Origin: JBGQAS01 sp964498605 | GTDB taxonomy: Bacteria; Chloroflexota; Anaerolineae; Anaerolineales; Anaerolineaceae | Direction: 5' to 3' | Length of the DNA: 57,334 nt | Assembly (NCBI GenBank): GCA_964498605.1 | Contig: CAZCHK010000010.1 | Span: forward strand, 1-57,334 | In this document: positions 43,526 to 52,033 of the stretch, piece after piece | How the letters are laid out: every line of letters starts with the position of its first letter | How positions within the stretch are numbered: position 1 is the stretch's first letter | Translations under genes and position numbers: made by a program | The notes under the pieces: model-generated | Told to the model about the DNA's origin: nothing | Database searches by the model: none | The model's input: the letters and a program-made list of their open reading frames with translations, nothing else

Positions 43526-43840
43526 TCAGATGATCTCCATGGTATCGATATCCCAGGTGAAGATGACCGTGCCGCCGATGGTGGCATCGGCCACGGAGAT
43601 CTCGCTTTTGTCCTTGATCGATTTGCGACCCAGTGTGGATGGGCTGACATTCGCGCGGATGATCTGCTTCACTTTATCGACCTGGTCTTCTTCGACGACG
43701 AGAAAGACGCTGCGCTTGGTCTGGTGCATGGCCCCGCCGCGGCTTTCGTTGTAGGTGGCCGTGTACCCCTTGCGAGTCAGGTCATCCAGCACCTGTTCAA
43801 CCTGGTTTTTTGGAACGACTGCCAGAAGCATCTTTTTCAT
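43526..43840 (-). CDS. PII-like protein resembling c-di-AMP receptor DarA/PstA, inside the ATPase operon
   Basis: A 104-residue protein with a ferredoxin-like PII fold. The opening KKMLLAVVPKNQVEQVLDDL, the GG turn in SRGGAMHQTKRSVFLVVEE and the C-terminal IGGTVIFTWDIDTMEII match the layout of DarA/PstA, which bind cyclic-di-AMP. In that family an aromatic follows the GG turn; here it is Ala, so ligand binding may differ. The start overlaps the atpA stop (ATGA, 43837-43840) and the stop is 4 bases before atpG, so it is made together with the ATPase. I know of no N-ATPase subunit like it. It may be a regulator of the pump. Alternative: another PII- or CutA-like small sensor. Confidence 0.7.
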   Translation of the reverse strand: MKKMLLAVVPKNQVEQVLDDLTRKGYTATYNESRGGAMHQTKRSVFLVVEEDQVDKVKQIIRANVSPSTLGRKSIKDKSEISVADATIGGTVIFTWDIDTMEII

Positions 43841-45480
43841 GAGGCCTCAACAATTTCCGGGTTCCGTCTTTCGATCAACAGGGCAAGCGACGTTCGCAGC
43901 GCCTCCTCCAGGTCGGGGGACAATACCTTCTCCTGACCGAGCGTTCTGAGGAGATCCGCATGCTCGCGGTGCATGAAAGACAGCAACTCTTTTTCTTTTG
44001 AGTCAAAATCAGCGATCGGCACGTCATCGAAGTATTGATGCAGGACGGCGTACAGCAGAACGATCTGGTCGGTTTGCGGCATGGGCACATGCACGCCCTG
44101 GCGCAGTGCCTGCATGACGCGTTGCCCCTTCTCGATCTGCTGGCGCGTAGTCTCATCGGTCTCAGCTTTGAAGCGCGTGAACTGGATCACCTCTTCGTAC
44201 TGGGAAAGTTCCAGCCTCAGGTTTCCCGCCACCTTGCGCATGGCGGGGGACTGCGCCGCGCCCCCCACGCGCGAAACGGATCTGCCGATATCGATGGCGG
44301 GGCGGTTGCCCGCGTTGAACTGGTTGGTGTCCAGGATGATCTGCCCGTCAGTGATGGAGATCAAATTTGTGGGAATGTAGGAGGACACATTACCGCGCTG
44401 GATTTCAGCGATGGGGAGGGCAGTGATGGAGCCGCCGCCGAATTCAGCGGACATTTTGCAGGCTCTTTCAAGCAAGCGCGCGTGAAGGTAGAAGATGTCC
44501 CCGGGATAGGCTTCGCGGCCGGGTGGGCGGCGCAGCAGAAGGCTCAGCTCACGGTAAGCATTGGCATGCTTGGATAGGTCGTCAAAGACGACCAGCACGT
44601 CATGGCCGAGCTCGTGCGCCTGGTATTCCGCGATCGAACATCCGCAGAATGGCGCCAGGTAGCGCAGCGCCGGGGGGTCATCCGGGCCGGCAGCCACGAC
44701 CGTGGTGTAGTACATGGCGTCACGCGCTCGTAGCGTTTCGATCAACTCAAGCGTGGTGGATTTCTTCTGCCCGATCGAGACATAAATACAATCTACGTTT
44801 TGACCCTTCTGGCTGAGGATGGTATCGATGGCGATGGAGGTCTTTCCCGATTTTCGATCACCCAGGATCAGTTCACGCTGACCGCGGCCGATGGGGATGA
44901 GGGTATCGATGATCTTGATACCTGTATGCAGGGGGGTGTTCACCTTCGTGCGACTGATGATACCCGGGGCGTCGTTCTCCAAAGGGTAAAGATCGACCGG
45001 ACGGATGGCAGGTTCATTGTCCAGCGGCACACCCAGGGCGTTCACCAATCTTCCCTGCAGATCAGGACCAACAGGGACGGTCAGCGCTTTTCCGGTTGCC
45101 ATCACCAGGTCCCCTCCCAGGATGTCTTCATCCGAACCGAGCAGGATCACGTCAATGGAGTTGTGGCCGAGGTTTAGAACCATGCCCTGCAGCCCGGAGG
45201 GGAACTGTACCAGCTCGCCGATACCGATGCTAGGCAGACCTGATACGCGCGCCACCCCGTTACCGACCTGCATGACCGTGCCTACATCTTTGTAGGTGAC
45301 CTTGCTTTTAAGCTGGATCGCGTTGCCGTGGATGATATCCAGCATCGTGGAGAGCTGATCCTGCTTCTGATCAAACAGCGATACTTCCTTCTTGCCAGCC
45401 TGCGACATGACCTGTTTGCAGTCAAGGCTGATCTTGAAATTCTTCTGGATGTATTGATTCAGCTCGCGTACAGTCTTCAT
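43837..45480 (-). CDS. atpA: N-ATPase alpha subunit
   Basis: A 547-residue alpha subunit of the F1 headpiece. Walker A is GDRKSGKTSIAIDTI. The typical PGIISRTKVNTPLHTGIKII and PGREAYPGDIFYLHARLLER segments are present. The N-terminal crown (residues about 35-110) is followed by the nucleotide domain, and the C-terminal helices end at LIERRNPEIVEAS. It starts in an ATGA overlap with atpF and ends in an ATGA overlap with the PII-like gene. Long N-terminal segment compared with typical F1 alpha, with some extra residues (about 15-40). Confidence 0.95.
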   Translation of the reverse strand: MKTVRELNQYIQKNFKISLDCKQVMSQAGKKEVSLFDQKQDQLSTMLDIIHGNAIQLKSKVTYKDVGTVMQVGNGVARVSGLPSIGIGELVQFPSGLQGMVLNLGHNSIDVILLGSDEDILGGDLVMATGKALTVPVGPDLQGRLVNALGVPLDNEPAIRPVDLYPLENDAPGIISRTKVNTPLHTGIKIIDTLIPIGRGQRELILGDRKSGKTSIAIDTILSQKGQNVDCIYVSIGQKKSTTLELIETLRARDAMYYTTVVAAGPDDPPALRYLAPFCGCSIAEYQAHELGHDVLVVFDDLSKHANAYRELSLLLRRPPGREAYPGDIFYLHARLLERACKMSAEFGGGSITALPIAEIQRGNVSSYIPTNLISITDGQIILDTNQFNAGNRPAIDIGRSVSRVGGAAQSPAMRKVAGNLRLELSQYEEVIQFTRFKAETDETTRQQIEKGQRVMQALRQGVHVPMPQTDQIVLLYAVLHQYFDDVPIADFDSKEKELLSFMHREHADLLRTLGQEKVLSPDLEEALRTSLALLIERRNPEIVEAS

Positions 45481-46268
45481 TTCGGCTCTTTGAGTGCCAG
45501 GCGCTCTCTCAATTCGTCCGCCGCGATTTCCCGCAGCTGCTCCAGCTGTGAGTCGATCGAGTTGTCTATGCTCAGGTCGCCGATGCGCACGCGGCAGCCA
45601 GCTCCGAGATGGGACGCTTTATGCATTTTAAAATCCACGTTGCGGTCCGCCAGCGCGCTGAAAGCGCGGATGATGAGGCCCTGCTGTTCAATTGTTAATG
45701 GTATGGCCGTGTCGACATGCAGAACCGGGGTAGTCTCCTGCAGGGAGGCGCGGATCTCAGTCACGCGGGGCAGCTCTTCGCGGCCCAAACGCCAGATCTC
45801 CTCGACCAGCTGCTGCACAAGCTGGTTGTGGTAATTGGCAGGCACGGTGCGCGTAATGACCGAACGGCTGGTTTCGATGACCTGGTTGAGGATGCGGTCG
45901 AAGAACTGCTCGGCAGCCAGCTGGTTCATGCTCTGGATCTCCTCCTCGACATCGTGCAGGCGGCGCCTGGTCTGGTTTTCCAGTTCACTGATGGCCGCGT
46001 TGTAATCGATCTCCAGATTTTCGCGGGTTTTGCGCAGGGTCTGCTCGACTTCCTGCGAGATATTGGCCAATTTTTCGTTGTATTCCTGCAGCACGCGCTC
46101 AGACTCCAGACGGTTTTGTTCGATCTCTTTCAGCAGCTGCTCTTTTTGCTCGGCCCGTTTTTTCACCGAGCGGGTGACCTTGCGGAACAGCAGGAAGTAC
46201 AGCGCAAGTGCCAGGATGACGAAGTTGATGATCTGGAAAACGATGGTGGGAATACTGATGTTCAACAT
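45477..46268 (-). CDS. atpF: N-ATPase subunit b with delta-like C-terminus
   Basis: A 263-residue stator subunit. It has an N-terminal membrane helix (FQIINFVILALALYFLLF), then a long coiled coil rich in Glu, Lys, Arg and Gln (about 35-170). It ends with a segment, LGAGCRVRIGDLSIDNSIDSQLEQL, that matches the end of the delta subunit (IGGVVIRxGDxxIDxSVxxxL). A separate atpH is absent. Ordinary b subunits have about 160-170 residues, so this is a b-delta fusion type, as expected for the N-ATPase, which lacks delta. It starts 6 bases after atpE. Confidence 0.88.
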   Translation of the reverse strand: MLNISIPTIVFQIINFVILALALYFLLFRKVTRSVKKRAEQKEQLLKEIEQNRLESERVLQEYNEKLANISQEVEQTLRKTRENLEIDYNAAISELENQTRRRLHDVEEEIQSMNQLAAEQFFDRILNQVIETSRSVITRTVPANYHNQLVQQLVEEIWRLGREELPRVTEIRASLQETTPVLHVDTAIPLTIEQQGLIIRAFSALADRNVDFKMHKASHLGAGCRVRIGDLSIDNSIDSQLEQLREIAADELRERLALKEPK

Positions 46269-46274
46269 GCCCGG

Positions 46275-46553
46275 TTACTTCAGGATCAATCTATCGACGA
46301 GCGGATTGGCGAAGATGAGGATCAGGCAGATCAACAGCACGTAAATGGCGACCGATTCCAGCAGGGCCAGCGAGATCAGCAGCGTGGTACGCAGGTCGCG
46401 CGTGGCTTCAGGTTGGCGCGCCATTCCCTCCAAGGCTTTTTTGACCGCGATGCCCTCCATGATCGAAGGGGCGATCGTTCCGATCGAAATGCTGGAGGAG
46501 ACGGCGATGATGGTGACGATGGTCACGAGGGTATTTGAGTCAATGTTTTCCAT
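46275..46553 (-). CDS. atpE: N-ATPase c subunit, with two Glu
   Basis: A 92-residue ring subunit of two membrane helices joined by the loop ALEGMARQPEAT. The helix-2 carboxylate is Glu66, followed by Ser67 and, four residues later, Tyr71, which are the Na+-ligating positions of the Ilyobacter ring (E65, S66, Y70). The helix-1 position that is Gln32 there is Glu33 here, so each subunit has two carboxylates. The helix-packing glycine motif is replaced by serines (SSSISIG), consistent with a large ring as in N-ATPases. Na+ or H+ coupling cannot be decided from this alone. It starts 3 bases after atpB. Confidence 0.93.
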   Translation of the reverse strand: MENIDSNTLVTIVTIIAVSSSISIGTIAPSIMEGIAVKKALEGMARQPEATRDLRTTLLISLALLESVAIYVLLICLILIFANPLVDRLILK

Positions 46554-46556
46554 AGT

Positions 46557-47249
46557 TCACTTTACCTTTCTTTCCTTGATTTTCTTGATCTGTTTTTTGC
46601 GGTGTTCAACAGGCTCGGCTGCCAGGATCGCGCTGGAAATGTACACAGCTGCCAGGATGGTGAAAATATACGCCTGCAGGAGACCGCTGAAAATGTTCAA
46701 AGCGATGATCGGCAGCGGAACGATCAAGGGCAGTACCGCCAGGACGATCGATATCAGGAATTCTGTGCTGATGATGTTGCCGAACAGGCGCAGCGTCAGG
46801 GAGATCGTCCGGCTGAGCTGACCGATCAGCTCGAACGGGAGCAGATAGACGGGTGTCGCCAGGTCTTTGAGGTACTTGAAGAATCCTTTTTCAATGGAAC
46901 CGAAAACATGTGTCGAGAAAAAGACAATCACGGCGAGCGCGATGGGCGTGTTGATGTCGCTGGTGGGCGAGGTCAAACCCGGAACGATGCCGATCAGGTT
47001 GGCGAACAAGAGGAAGATGGCCAGCGCGCCGAGAAAAGGTAGGATGGATCCGCCCGGTCGGCCCAACACATCCGAGATCAGGTCGTTGAGGGCATCGAAG
47101 ACCATCTCCAGCACGGCAACCCTTTTCCGCCCGATGATCCAGGCCAGGATGATGATGATCGCCATCATGACCCATGTGGATACGATGGTCGTGGTGACAT
47201 CGATTCCCAGCAGCGTGAAGACGACCTTCGGGCCGACCTCGACGCTCAT
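46557..47249 (-). CDS. atpB: N-ATPase a subunit
   Basis: A 230-residue stator channel subunit with five or six membrane helices. The essential Arg is in the segment SRTISLTLRLFGNI, and the N-terminal part has ALNDLISDVLG followed by LFANLIGIVPGL. It is short compared with typical F-type a subunits (about 250-290 residues), as in N-ATPases. It overlaps atpR by four bases (ATGA, 47246-47249), so translation is coupled. Confidence 0.93.
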   Translation of the reverse strand: MSVEVGPKVVFTLLGIDVTTTIVSTWVMMAIIIILAWIIGRKRVAVLEMVFDALNDLISDVLGRPGGSILPFLGALAIFLLFANLIGIVPGLTSPTSDINTPIALAVIVFFSTHVFGSIEKGFFKYLKDLATPVYLLPFELIGQLSRTISLTLRLFGNIISTEFLISIVLAVLPLIVPLPIIALNIFSGLLQAYIFTILAAVYISSAILAAEPVEHRKKQIKKIKERKVK

Positions 47250-47536
47250 TCGATTTCCTCACTCGATGGTGTCGCCTTGCGTTTGTTGGTGATCAGCAGG
47301 CATACCCAGCGGGAGATGATCAGGCCTACCAGGGACGCCACCGCTTCCAGGATACCTCGCTGGATGGCGAAGTAGAACATCGCGCCGATCGCTCCCAGGC
47401 GCAGCAGCATGCCCGAGATGAAAAACAAGACGGTTTTGGTGCTCGTGCCCGGTTTGATCTCTCTGACCATCAGCCACTGGCTGAGGAAGGCAAGAGCACC
47501 GACTACCAGGCCGATCAGGAACCACAGCGCGGTCAT
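47246..47536 (-). CDS. atpR: N-ATPase subunit AtpR
   Basis: A 96-residue membrane protein with three hydrophobic segments. The Arg in FFISGMLLRLGAIGAMFYFA is the conserved residue of AtpR, a small subunit present only in N-type ATPases and thought to help assemble the c ring or form part of the stator. It overlaps atpB and lies 5 bases after atpQ. Function as a pump component is known only from gene order and family, so the molecular role is uncertain. Confidence 0.85.
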   Translation of the reverse strand: MTALWFLIGLVVGALAFLSQWLMVREIKPGTSTKTVLFFISGMLLRLGAIGAMFYFAIQRGILEAVASLVGLIISRWVCLLITNKRKATPSSEEIE

Positions 47537-47541
47537 AATGC

Positions 47542-47817
47542 TTATTTCAGGTCTCCTTTCGCGTCGTCCTCTTCATCCTTATCCGGCTGATCGTATTTCC
47601 GGATCACCTTGAACAGATTGTAGAATCCGCTCATGATGCCGAAGACCATCAAACCGATGGTGAAGATGTATTTCGTGCCAAACCACTTGTCCAGGAAGTA
47701 CCCGGCCAAAGCTCCTCCCACGATCGGCAGGGCGAGCGTCCAACCGATGGTCAGCGCGGAGGACAGGTCCTGCCAGATGATCTTTACTTCCCGGCGTGGA
47801 TCCTCCTTTTTACTCAT
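47542..47817 (-). CDS. atpQ: N-ATPase subunit AtpQ (AtpI-like)
   Basis: A 91-residue protein with two membrane helices (LTIGWTLALPIVGGALAGYF and KYIFTIGLMVFGIMSGFYNL), resembling AtpI, with the Gly-Asp-Lys-type loop FLDKWFGTK. Placed second to third in the N-ATPase operon, as AtpQ is. The C-terminal tail is strongly acidic (DEEDDAKGD). The start overlaps atpC's stop by four bases. Confidence 0.82.
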   Translation of the reverse strand: MSKKEDPRREVKIIWQDLSSALTIGWTLALPIVGGALAGYFLDKWFGTKYIFTIGLMVFGIMSGFYNLFKVIRKYDQPDKDEEDDAKGDLK

Positions 47818-48176
47818 CCGCTGCCGCTTGAAATCCGTCGGGACTCGTCTGCGGACTCGTTTTCCAGGGAGGTTGTCCCTTCGCTGGTCACAAGCGTTTC
47901 AAGGGTTTCACCCTGGTCATCCAGGATCAAGATACTCACGGTTCCTCCTTCCACGGACAGGATGCCCTCTGCAGATTCCAGTTCCGCGATGCCATTCTCA
48001 TCCCTCAGGCGGATGAAGCCTGTTTCCGTGGCGCCAACCAGAGGGTGATGCCCGGGCAGGAACTGGATCGCGCCGGTTCCCTTCATGCGGCAGGTGATCG
48101 AAAGGAGGTTGTCCCTTTCAAATACCCGCTTTGTCGGCGAGGAGATCAGCAGTTTGAGCCTGCGATTCCTGGTCAT
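47814..48176 (-). CDS. atpC: N-ATPase epsilon subunit, short form
   Basis: A 120-residue protein with the N-terminal beta-sandwich of epsilon: LLSITCRMKGTGAIQFLPGHHPLVGA and VEGGTVSILI. The C-terminal helical hairpin of ordinary epsilon is replaced by a Ser/Glu-rich tail (TSLENESADESRRISSGSG), so the subunit cannot inhibit ATP hydrolysis through extended helices. It overlaps atpD by 59 bases in another frame. Confidence 0.87.
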   Translation of the reverse strand: MTRNRRLKLLISSPTKRVFERDNLLSITCRMKGTGAIQFLPGHHPLVGATETGFIRLRDENGIAELESAEGILSVEGGTVSILILDDQGETLETLVTSEGTTSLENESADESRRISSGSG

Positions 48177-49578
48177 CCGGTTTCTCCATCAATTTTCTTG
48201 CCTTCTCTTCAGCCTCGTCAATCGTGCCGATCATGTAAAACGCCTGTTCAGGCAGATCGTCGTACGCTCCATCCAGCAGCGCTCGAACGCTTTTGACCGT
48301 GTCGGGCAGTGGGACATACCTGCCGGGAAGGCCCGTGAAGGGTTCCGACACGAAGAACGGCTGGGTGAGAAAACGCTGCAGCTTGCGTGCGCGCACGACC
48401 GTCGTGCGGTCCTCCTCGCTCAGTTCATCCATTCCCAGTATGGCGATCACGTCCTTCAGCTCTTCGTAGCTGGTCAGGATGGCGCGCGCGTCCATGGCGG
48501 TCTGATAGTGTTCCCGGGTAATGCTGGCCGTGTTGAGCAGGCTGCTGCGGGAGGCCAGGGGGTCGATGGCGGGGTACAGCCCAAGGCTGACCTGGTGGCG
48601 AGAAAGGATCGTGAAGGCATCCAGGTGGCTGAACGTGGCGACCACGGCCGGATCGGTAAAATCATCCGCGGGAACGAAAACGGCCTGGATGGAGGTGACA
48701 CTGCCCTGGGTGGTCGTGGTGATGCGCTCCTGTAACTCACCCATTTCAATATCCAGCGTGGGCTGATAACCCACGGCGGAAGGCAGTCTTCCCAGAAGAG
48801 CGGAAATCTCCGAACCAGCCTGGATGTAGCGGAAGATGTTATCCAAAAACAGCAGCACCGGCCGACGCTCAAAGTCACGGAAGTACTCCGCCATGGTCAG
48901 CGCGGTCAGGGGAACGCGAGCGCGGGCGGCAGGGGGTTCGTTCATCTGGCCGAACACCAGCACGGTGCTGTCGTACACGCCGCTTTCCTGCAGGTCCTGC
49001 CACAGCTCGTTGCCCTCGCGGCTGCGCTCGCCCACGCCGGCAAACACCACGATACCTTTGTGCTCGGAGATGGTGTTGCGCATCAGCTCGATCATCAGCA
49101 TGGTCTTGCCCACCCCGGCGCCGCCGAACAGCCCGATCTTACCCCCGCTGGGGTAGGGCGTGAGCAGGTCGATGGCTTTGATGCCGGTCTCGATGGGCTT
49201 GAAATCCAGCTTTTGCGCTTTGAAGCTGGGTGACGCGCGGTGAATGGGGTTGAGGGATCTGCCTTCGATCGGCGGCAGTCCGTCGATCGGTTCCCCCAGC
49301 ACGTTGAACATGCGTCCCAGCGTTTCCCGTCCCACCGGCACCTGGATGGGCTTGCGCGTGTTGGTGACCTTCATGCCGCGCTGCAGGGATTCCGTGCTGC
49401 CCAGCGCGATGGTGCGCACGACCGTGGTGTTGACATGCTCCTGCACTTCGAGCATCAGCGTCTTCTCGTCGCCCTTGTGCACGACCAGGGCGTGATGAAT
49501 GCCCGGTATGCCACCGATTTTGAATTCCACATCCACGACCACGCCGGCCACGCGAACGATGGTACCTGTTTGGATCAC
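48118..49578 (-). CDS. atpD: N-ATPase beta subunit (first gene of the operon)
   Basis: A 486-residue catalytic subunit. Walker A is GGAGVGKT; the catalytic GERSREGNEL and the DELSEED lever (ILGMDELSEEDR) are intact. The start is GTG at 49578, with AAGGAG 4 bases upstream. Being first in the operon rather than sixth, as in F-type atp operons, identifies the N-type arrangement. The C-terminus extends beyond the usual end by about 20 residues and overlaps atpC. The upstream 186 bases contain no gene. Confidence 0.95.
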   Translation of the reverse strand: MIQTGTIVRVAGVVVDVEFKIGGIPGIHHALVVHKGDEKTLMLEVQEHVNTTVVRTIALGSTESLQRGMKVTNTRKPIQVPVGRETLGRMFNVLGEPIDGLPPIEGRSLNPIHRASPSFKAQKLDFKPIETGIKAIDLLTPYPSGGKIGLFGGAGVGKTMLMIELMRNTISEHKGIVVFAGVGERSREGNELWQDLQESGVYDSTVLVFGQMNEPPAARARVPLTALTMAEYFRDFERRPVLLFLDNIFRYIQAGSEISALLGRLPSAVGYQPTLDIEMGELQERITTTTQGSVTSIQAVFVPADDFTDPAVVATFSHLDAFTILSRHQVSLGLYPAIDPLASRSSLLNTASITREHYQTAMDARAILTSYEELKDVIAILGMDELSEEDRTTVVRARKLQRFLTQPFFVSEPFTGLPGRYVPLPDTVKSVRALLDGAYDDLPEQAFYMIGTIDEAEEKARKLMEKPDDQESQAQTADLLADKAGI

Positions 49579-49764
49579 TCAGCTCCTTGCGAATAAAAAT
49601 AATCTTCCCGGTGAAATAAATATACCCCATTTTGATGAAAGTTGGACGGAAAAACCTCACCTGGAAGGCAGTCTTATTTCCCAAAAGCAGCGTTTAAAGG
49701 CAGCCAAGTGATTGAGCCATTTAGCATGGCATGGTATTTTGCTGCTGGAGATCTTGCTGTCTGT

Positions 49765-51300
49765 CTACGTCAACAGCATCCCGGTCAGGCTGGTGCTCAA
49801 CCCCCACAGTTCCGGGTTTTGTCCAGCGAGGCTGCTTTTCAGCTCGACCTGTACAGCACTTCCAATAATGTGGATGATCAGGTCCTGGTGGTGAGGCGTT
49901 TCGAGGAACTGCCAGCGGACAAGCAGGGTGCTTTCGTCTATCCAGCAGAAGCAGCTGGCGACAGGCAAAGGCATGTCGGGAGGTTTCTGGAAAACCAGGG
50001 ACATCAGGCTGGGCAGCATGCCCGGCAGCAGCGCGCTGGAGGGGGACCAGCGCGGCTGCATGTATTCATGAAACCCGCGCAGGATAAAAATCTTTTCGCC
50101 GCTGACAATGCTCAGCTCCGAACAGGGCAGACCAACATCGACCCCAACGGAAAGCTCTTCGAACGCGTAGTGCATGGAGCGAATTCCCAGCTCGTTGTCG
50201 TCCAGGGTGCATTTAAACGAGCGGTAAAGCTGACCGGAAAAAAAGGCATGGCTCGGCTCAGGCAGGCTCAGGTGCCTGAGCTTTTCGCGCAGGTTGCGTT
50301 GGGCATCCACTCGAGGGGGAAGCGGGTTGGGCTGGAAGGCTGGCAGGAGCGCTTCCCAGATAACGTCCAGCGCGGGCTGCATGTTGGCGACTTCGCTGGT
50401 GAGAACGACCACGGCTTCCTGCTCGGGCAGTACGACCAGGTACTGCCCGGCCGCGCCATCGCCGCGGTAGGCGCCGTGCTGGCAGCGCCAGAACTGGTAG
50501 CCGTATCCCTGGCGCCAGTCGATGTTCTCCTTTTCCCGGCCGCTGTGATTGTCAACCTGCGAGGTGGTGGCTTCCTCGATCCAGGATACTGGCAGCAGCT
50601 GGCTGCCGCGCCATGAGCCTTTTTGCAGCAGGAACTGGCCGAATTTTGCCAGGTCCTCAACTTTCAAAGAAAGACCCCAACCACCCGCGCAGATGCCGCG
50701 CGGGCAGGTCTCCCAGGTGGCTCCCTCAATACCCAGTCTGTCGAAGAGGCGCACCTTGAGGTAATCCAGCAGGTTTTCACCCGTCACCTGCTGCACGACG
50801 GCGGAGAGCAGGTAAGATCCTCCTGAATTGTATAAAAAGAACGTGCCGGGTTGGTGCTCGACGGGCAGTGCCAGCAGCGCTTTGACCCAGTCCTCTGCCC
50901 CGGGAGCCAGCAGCGCCATGGTGATATCGAACGAGTACCCACCGGTCATGGTCAGCAGGTCGCGCACACGCATGGCGGCCAGGTTGTCAGAAATGGGATC
51001 CAGCAGGCTGTGCGGAAAGAAGGAAAGAACTTTGTCCTCGATGTTCAGCAAGCCTTCCGACTTGGCAAATCCGACTGCGATGGAAGTGAAGCTTTTGCTG
51101 AGCGAGTAGAGGTAGCGGCGGTTTTCCTGCCCGAAGGGTCTCCAGTAGCCTTCGGCGACCACTGTTCCGTGACGCAGCACCATCAACGCGTGCGGGTTGC
51201 AGCTGCGCTCCTCCAGCGCCATCACGAAGTCCAGCAGTTTCTCGGAGGAGACACCCTGTTTCTCGGGAGCGCTGCGGTAGAGGGAATCGTATGGGAGCAT
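49765..51300 (-). CDS. Serine hydrolase, class C beta-lactamase family
   Basis: A 511-residue protein with a class C beta-lactamase/EstB-type domain (residues about 15-335). The catalytic SxxK is SLSK in RYLYSLSKSFTSIAV, the Tyr-x-Asn motif is YNSGGSYLLSAVV, and GYGYQFWRCQ follows in the C-terminal half. The last 175 residues (about 340-511) form a beta-rich domain of unknown type. No signal peptide is seen, so it may be cytoplasmic. It lies 9 bases from the next gene upstream. Substrate unknown: esterase, peptidase or beta-lactamase-like. Confidence 0.8.
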   Translation of the reverse strand: MLPYDSLYRSAPEKQGVSSEKLLDFVMALEERSCNPHALMVLRHGTVVAEGYWRPFGQENRRYLYSLSKSFTSIAVGFAKSEGLLNIEDKVLSFFPHSLLDPISDNLAAMRVRDLLTMTGGYSFDITMALLAPGAEDWVKALLALPVEHQPGTFFLYNSGGSYLLSAVVQQVTGENLLDYLKVRLFDRLGIEGATWETCPRGICAGGWGLSLKVEDLAKFGQFLLQKGSWRGSQLLPVSWIEEATTSQVDNHSGREKENIDWRQGYGYQFWRCQHGAYRGDGAAGQYLVVLPEQEAVVVLTSEVANMQPALDVIWEALLPAFQPNPLPPRVDAQRNLREKLRHLSLPEPSHAFFSGQLYRSFKCTLDDNELGIRSMHYAFEELSVGVDVGLPCSELSIVSGEKIFILRGFHEYMQPRWSPSSALLPGMLPSLMSLVFQKPPDMPLPVASCFCWIDESTLLVRWQFLETPHHQDLIIHIIGSAVQVELKSSLAGQNPELWGLSTSLTGMLLT

Positions 51301-51309
51301 GTAAAATCG

Positions 51310-51921
51310 TTATCTTTCAATTTTTTCCCAGCGAAACTCGCACAGGTCATCCCCGTTTGCCAGGGTTTTGTTTCTGACCCACCTGACTTTCGGCAGGCTT
51401 TGTGCGATCCAATCGTCCGTTTTGCAGAACAGCCGCGTCAGTTCGCCAGCGTGATATTTGTTCAATGTATCCAGAATGAAGCATTTTTTGGTGATAAACG
51501 CGAAACAAGCAGGGGTGTCCGAAACGATCTCCTGCGCGGCTTCCAGGTGTGAGCCATTTTCGATCCGTTTTAGAAGCATTCTGATGACCGGGAAAGGATC
51601 GGGTAACCGGTTGAGAGTCGCAGTGAAGTTGCGTTCTTTGATGAATAACGTGGCTTTGAACAAGCGCTCGGTGAGGAACAGCGCTGACGACCGAGTATCG
51701 GGATTCATCTTCAAGGCCTGGTACAGAGCCAGACCGGGGAAGATAAGATTCCTCAGGCGATGGCGTTGGGAGCGCGTGGCTGATGGATCGGCGGACTGGA
51801 GCAGTTCAGCGTAACGAAATCGAGTTTGCTCAATTAATTGAGAGGCACGTTCGCATCCCAGATCACGCCCTAGAAGCACTTTCCAGCGTTTCTGGAATGG
51901 TACGGATGGCGTCATATCCAT
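51310..51921 (-). CDS. ATC hydrolase-family-like protein
   Basis: A 203-residue cytoplasmic protein that resembles L-2-amino-thiazoline-4-carboxylic acid hydrolases. These have an N-terminal helical part (here RLRNLIFPGLALYQALK) and a C-terminal Cys/Trp motif (DDLCEFRWEKIE). The match is by pattern only and is moderate. The start ATG at 51921 has a second ATG two codons later; no strong Shine-Dalgarno is seen. It is 9 bases upstream of the serine hydrolase gene, so the pair is probably one operon, which is compatible with opening of small cyclic substrates. Confidence 0.5.
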   Translation of the reverse strand: MDMTPSVPFQKRWKVLLGRDLGCERASQLIEQTRFRYAELLQSADPSATRSQRHRLRNLIFPGLALYQALKMNPDTRSSALFLTERLFKATLFIKERNFTATLNRLPDPFPVIRMLLKRIENGSHLEAAQEIVSDTPACFAFITKKCFILDTLNKYHAGELTRLFCKTDDWIAQSLPKVRWVRNKTLANGDDLCEFRWEKIER

Positions 51922-52033
51922 TGATTTTTATGATTATCGCATACATTCCCGACCCGGCGAACATATCGTATTCCTTCACAATTAATTTACATCCTCTTTA
52001 CAATTGTTTGATACAGTTAACAGGATTCATGAG

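Noticed and set aside
43526..43840. Extra gene in the ATPase operon considered as subunit delta (atpH)
   Set aside because: Length (104 residues), GG-turn and beta-strand pattern fit a PII/DarA fold and not delta; the delta-like segment is at the end of atpF.
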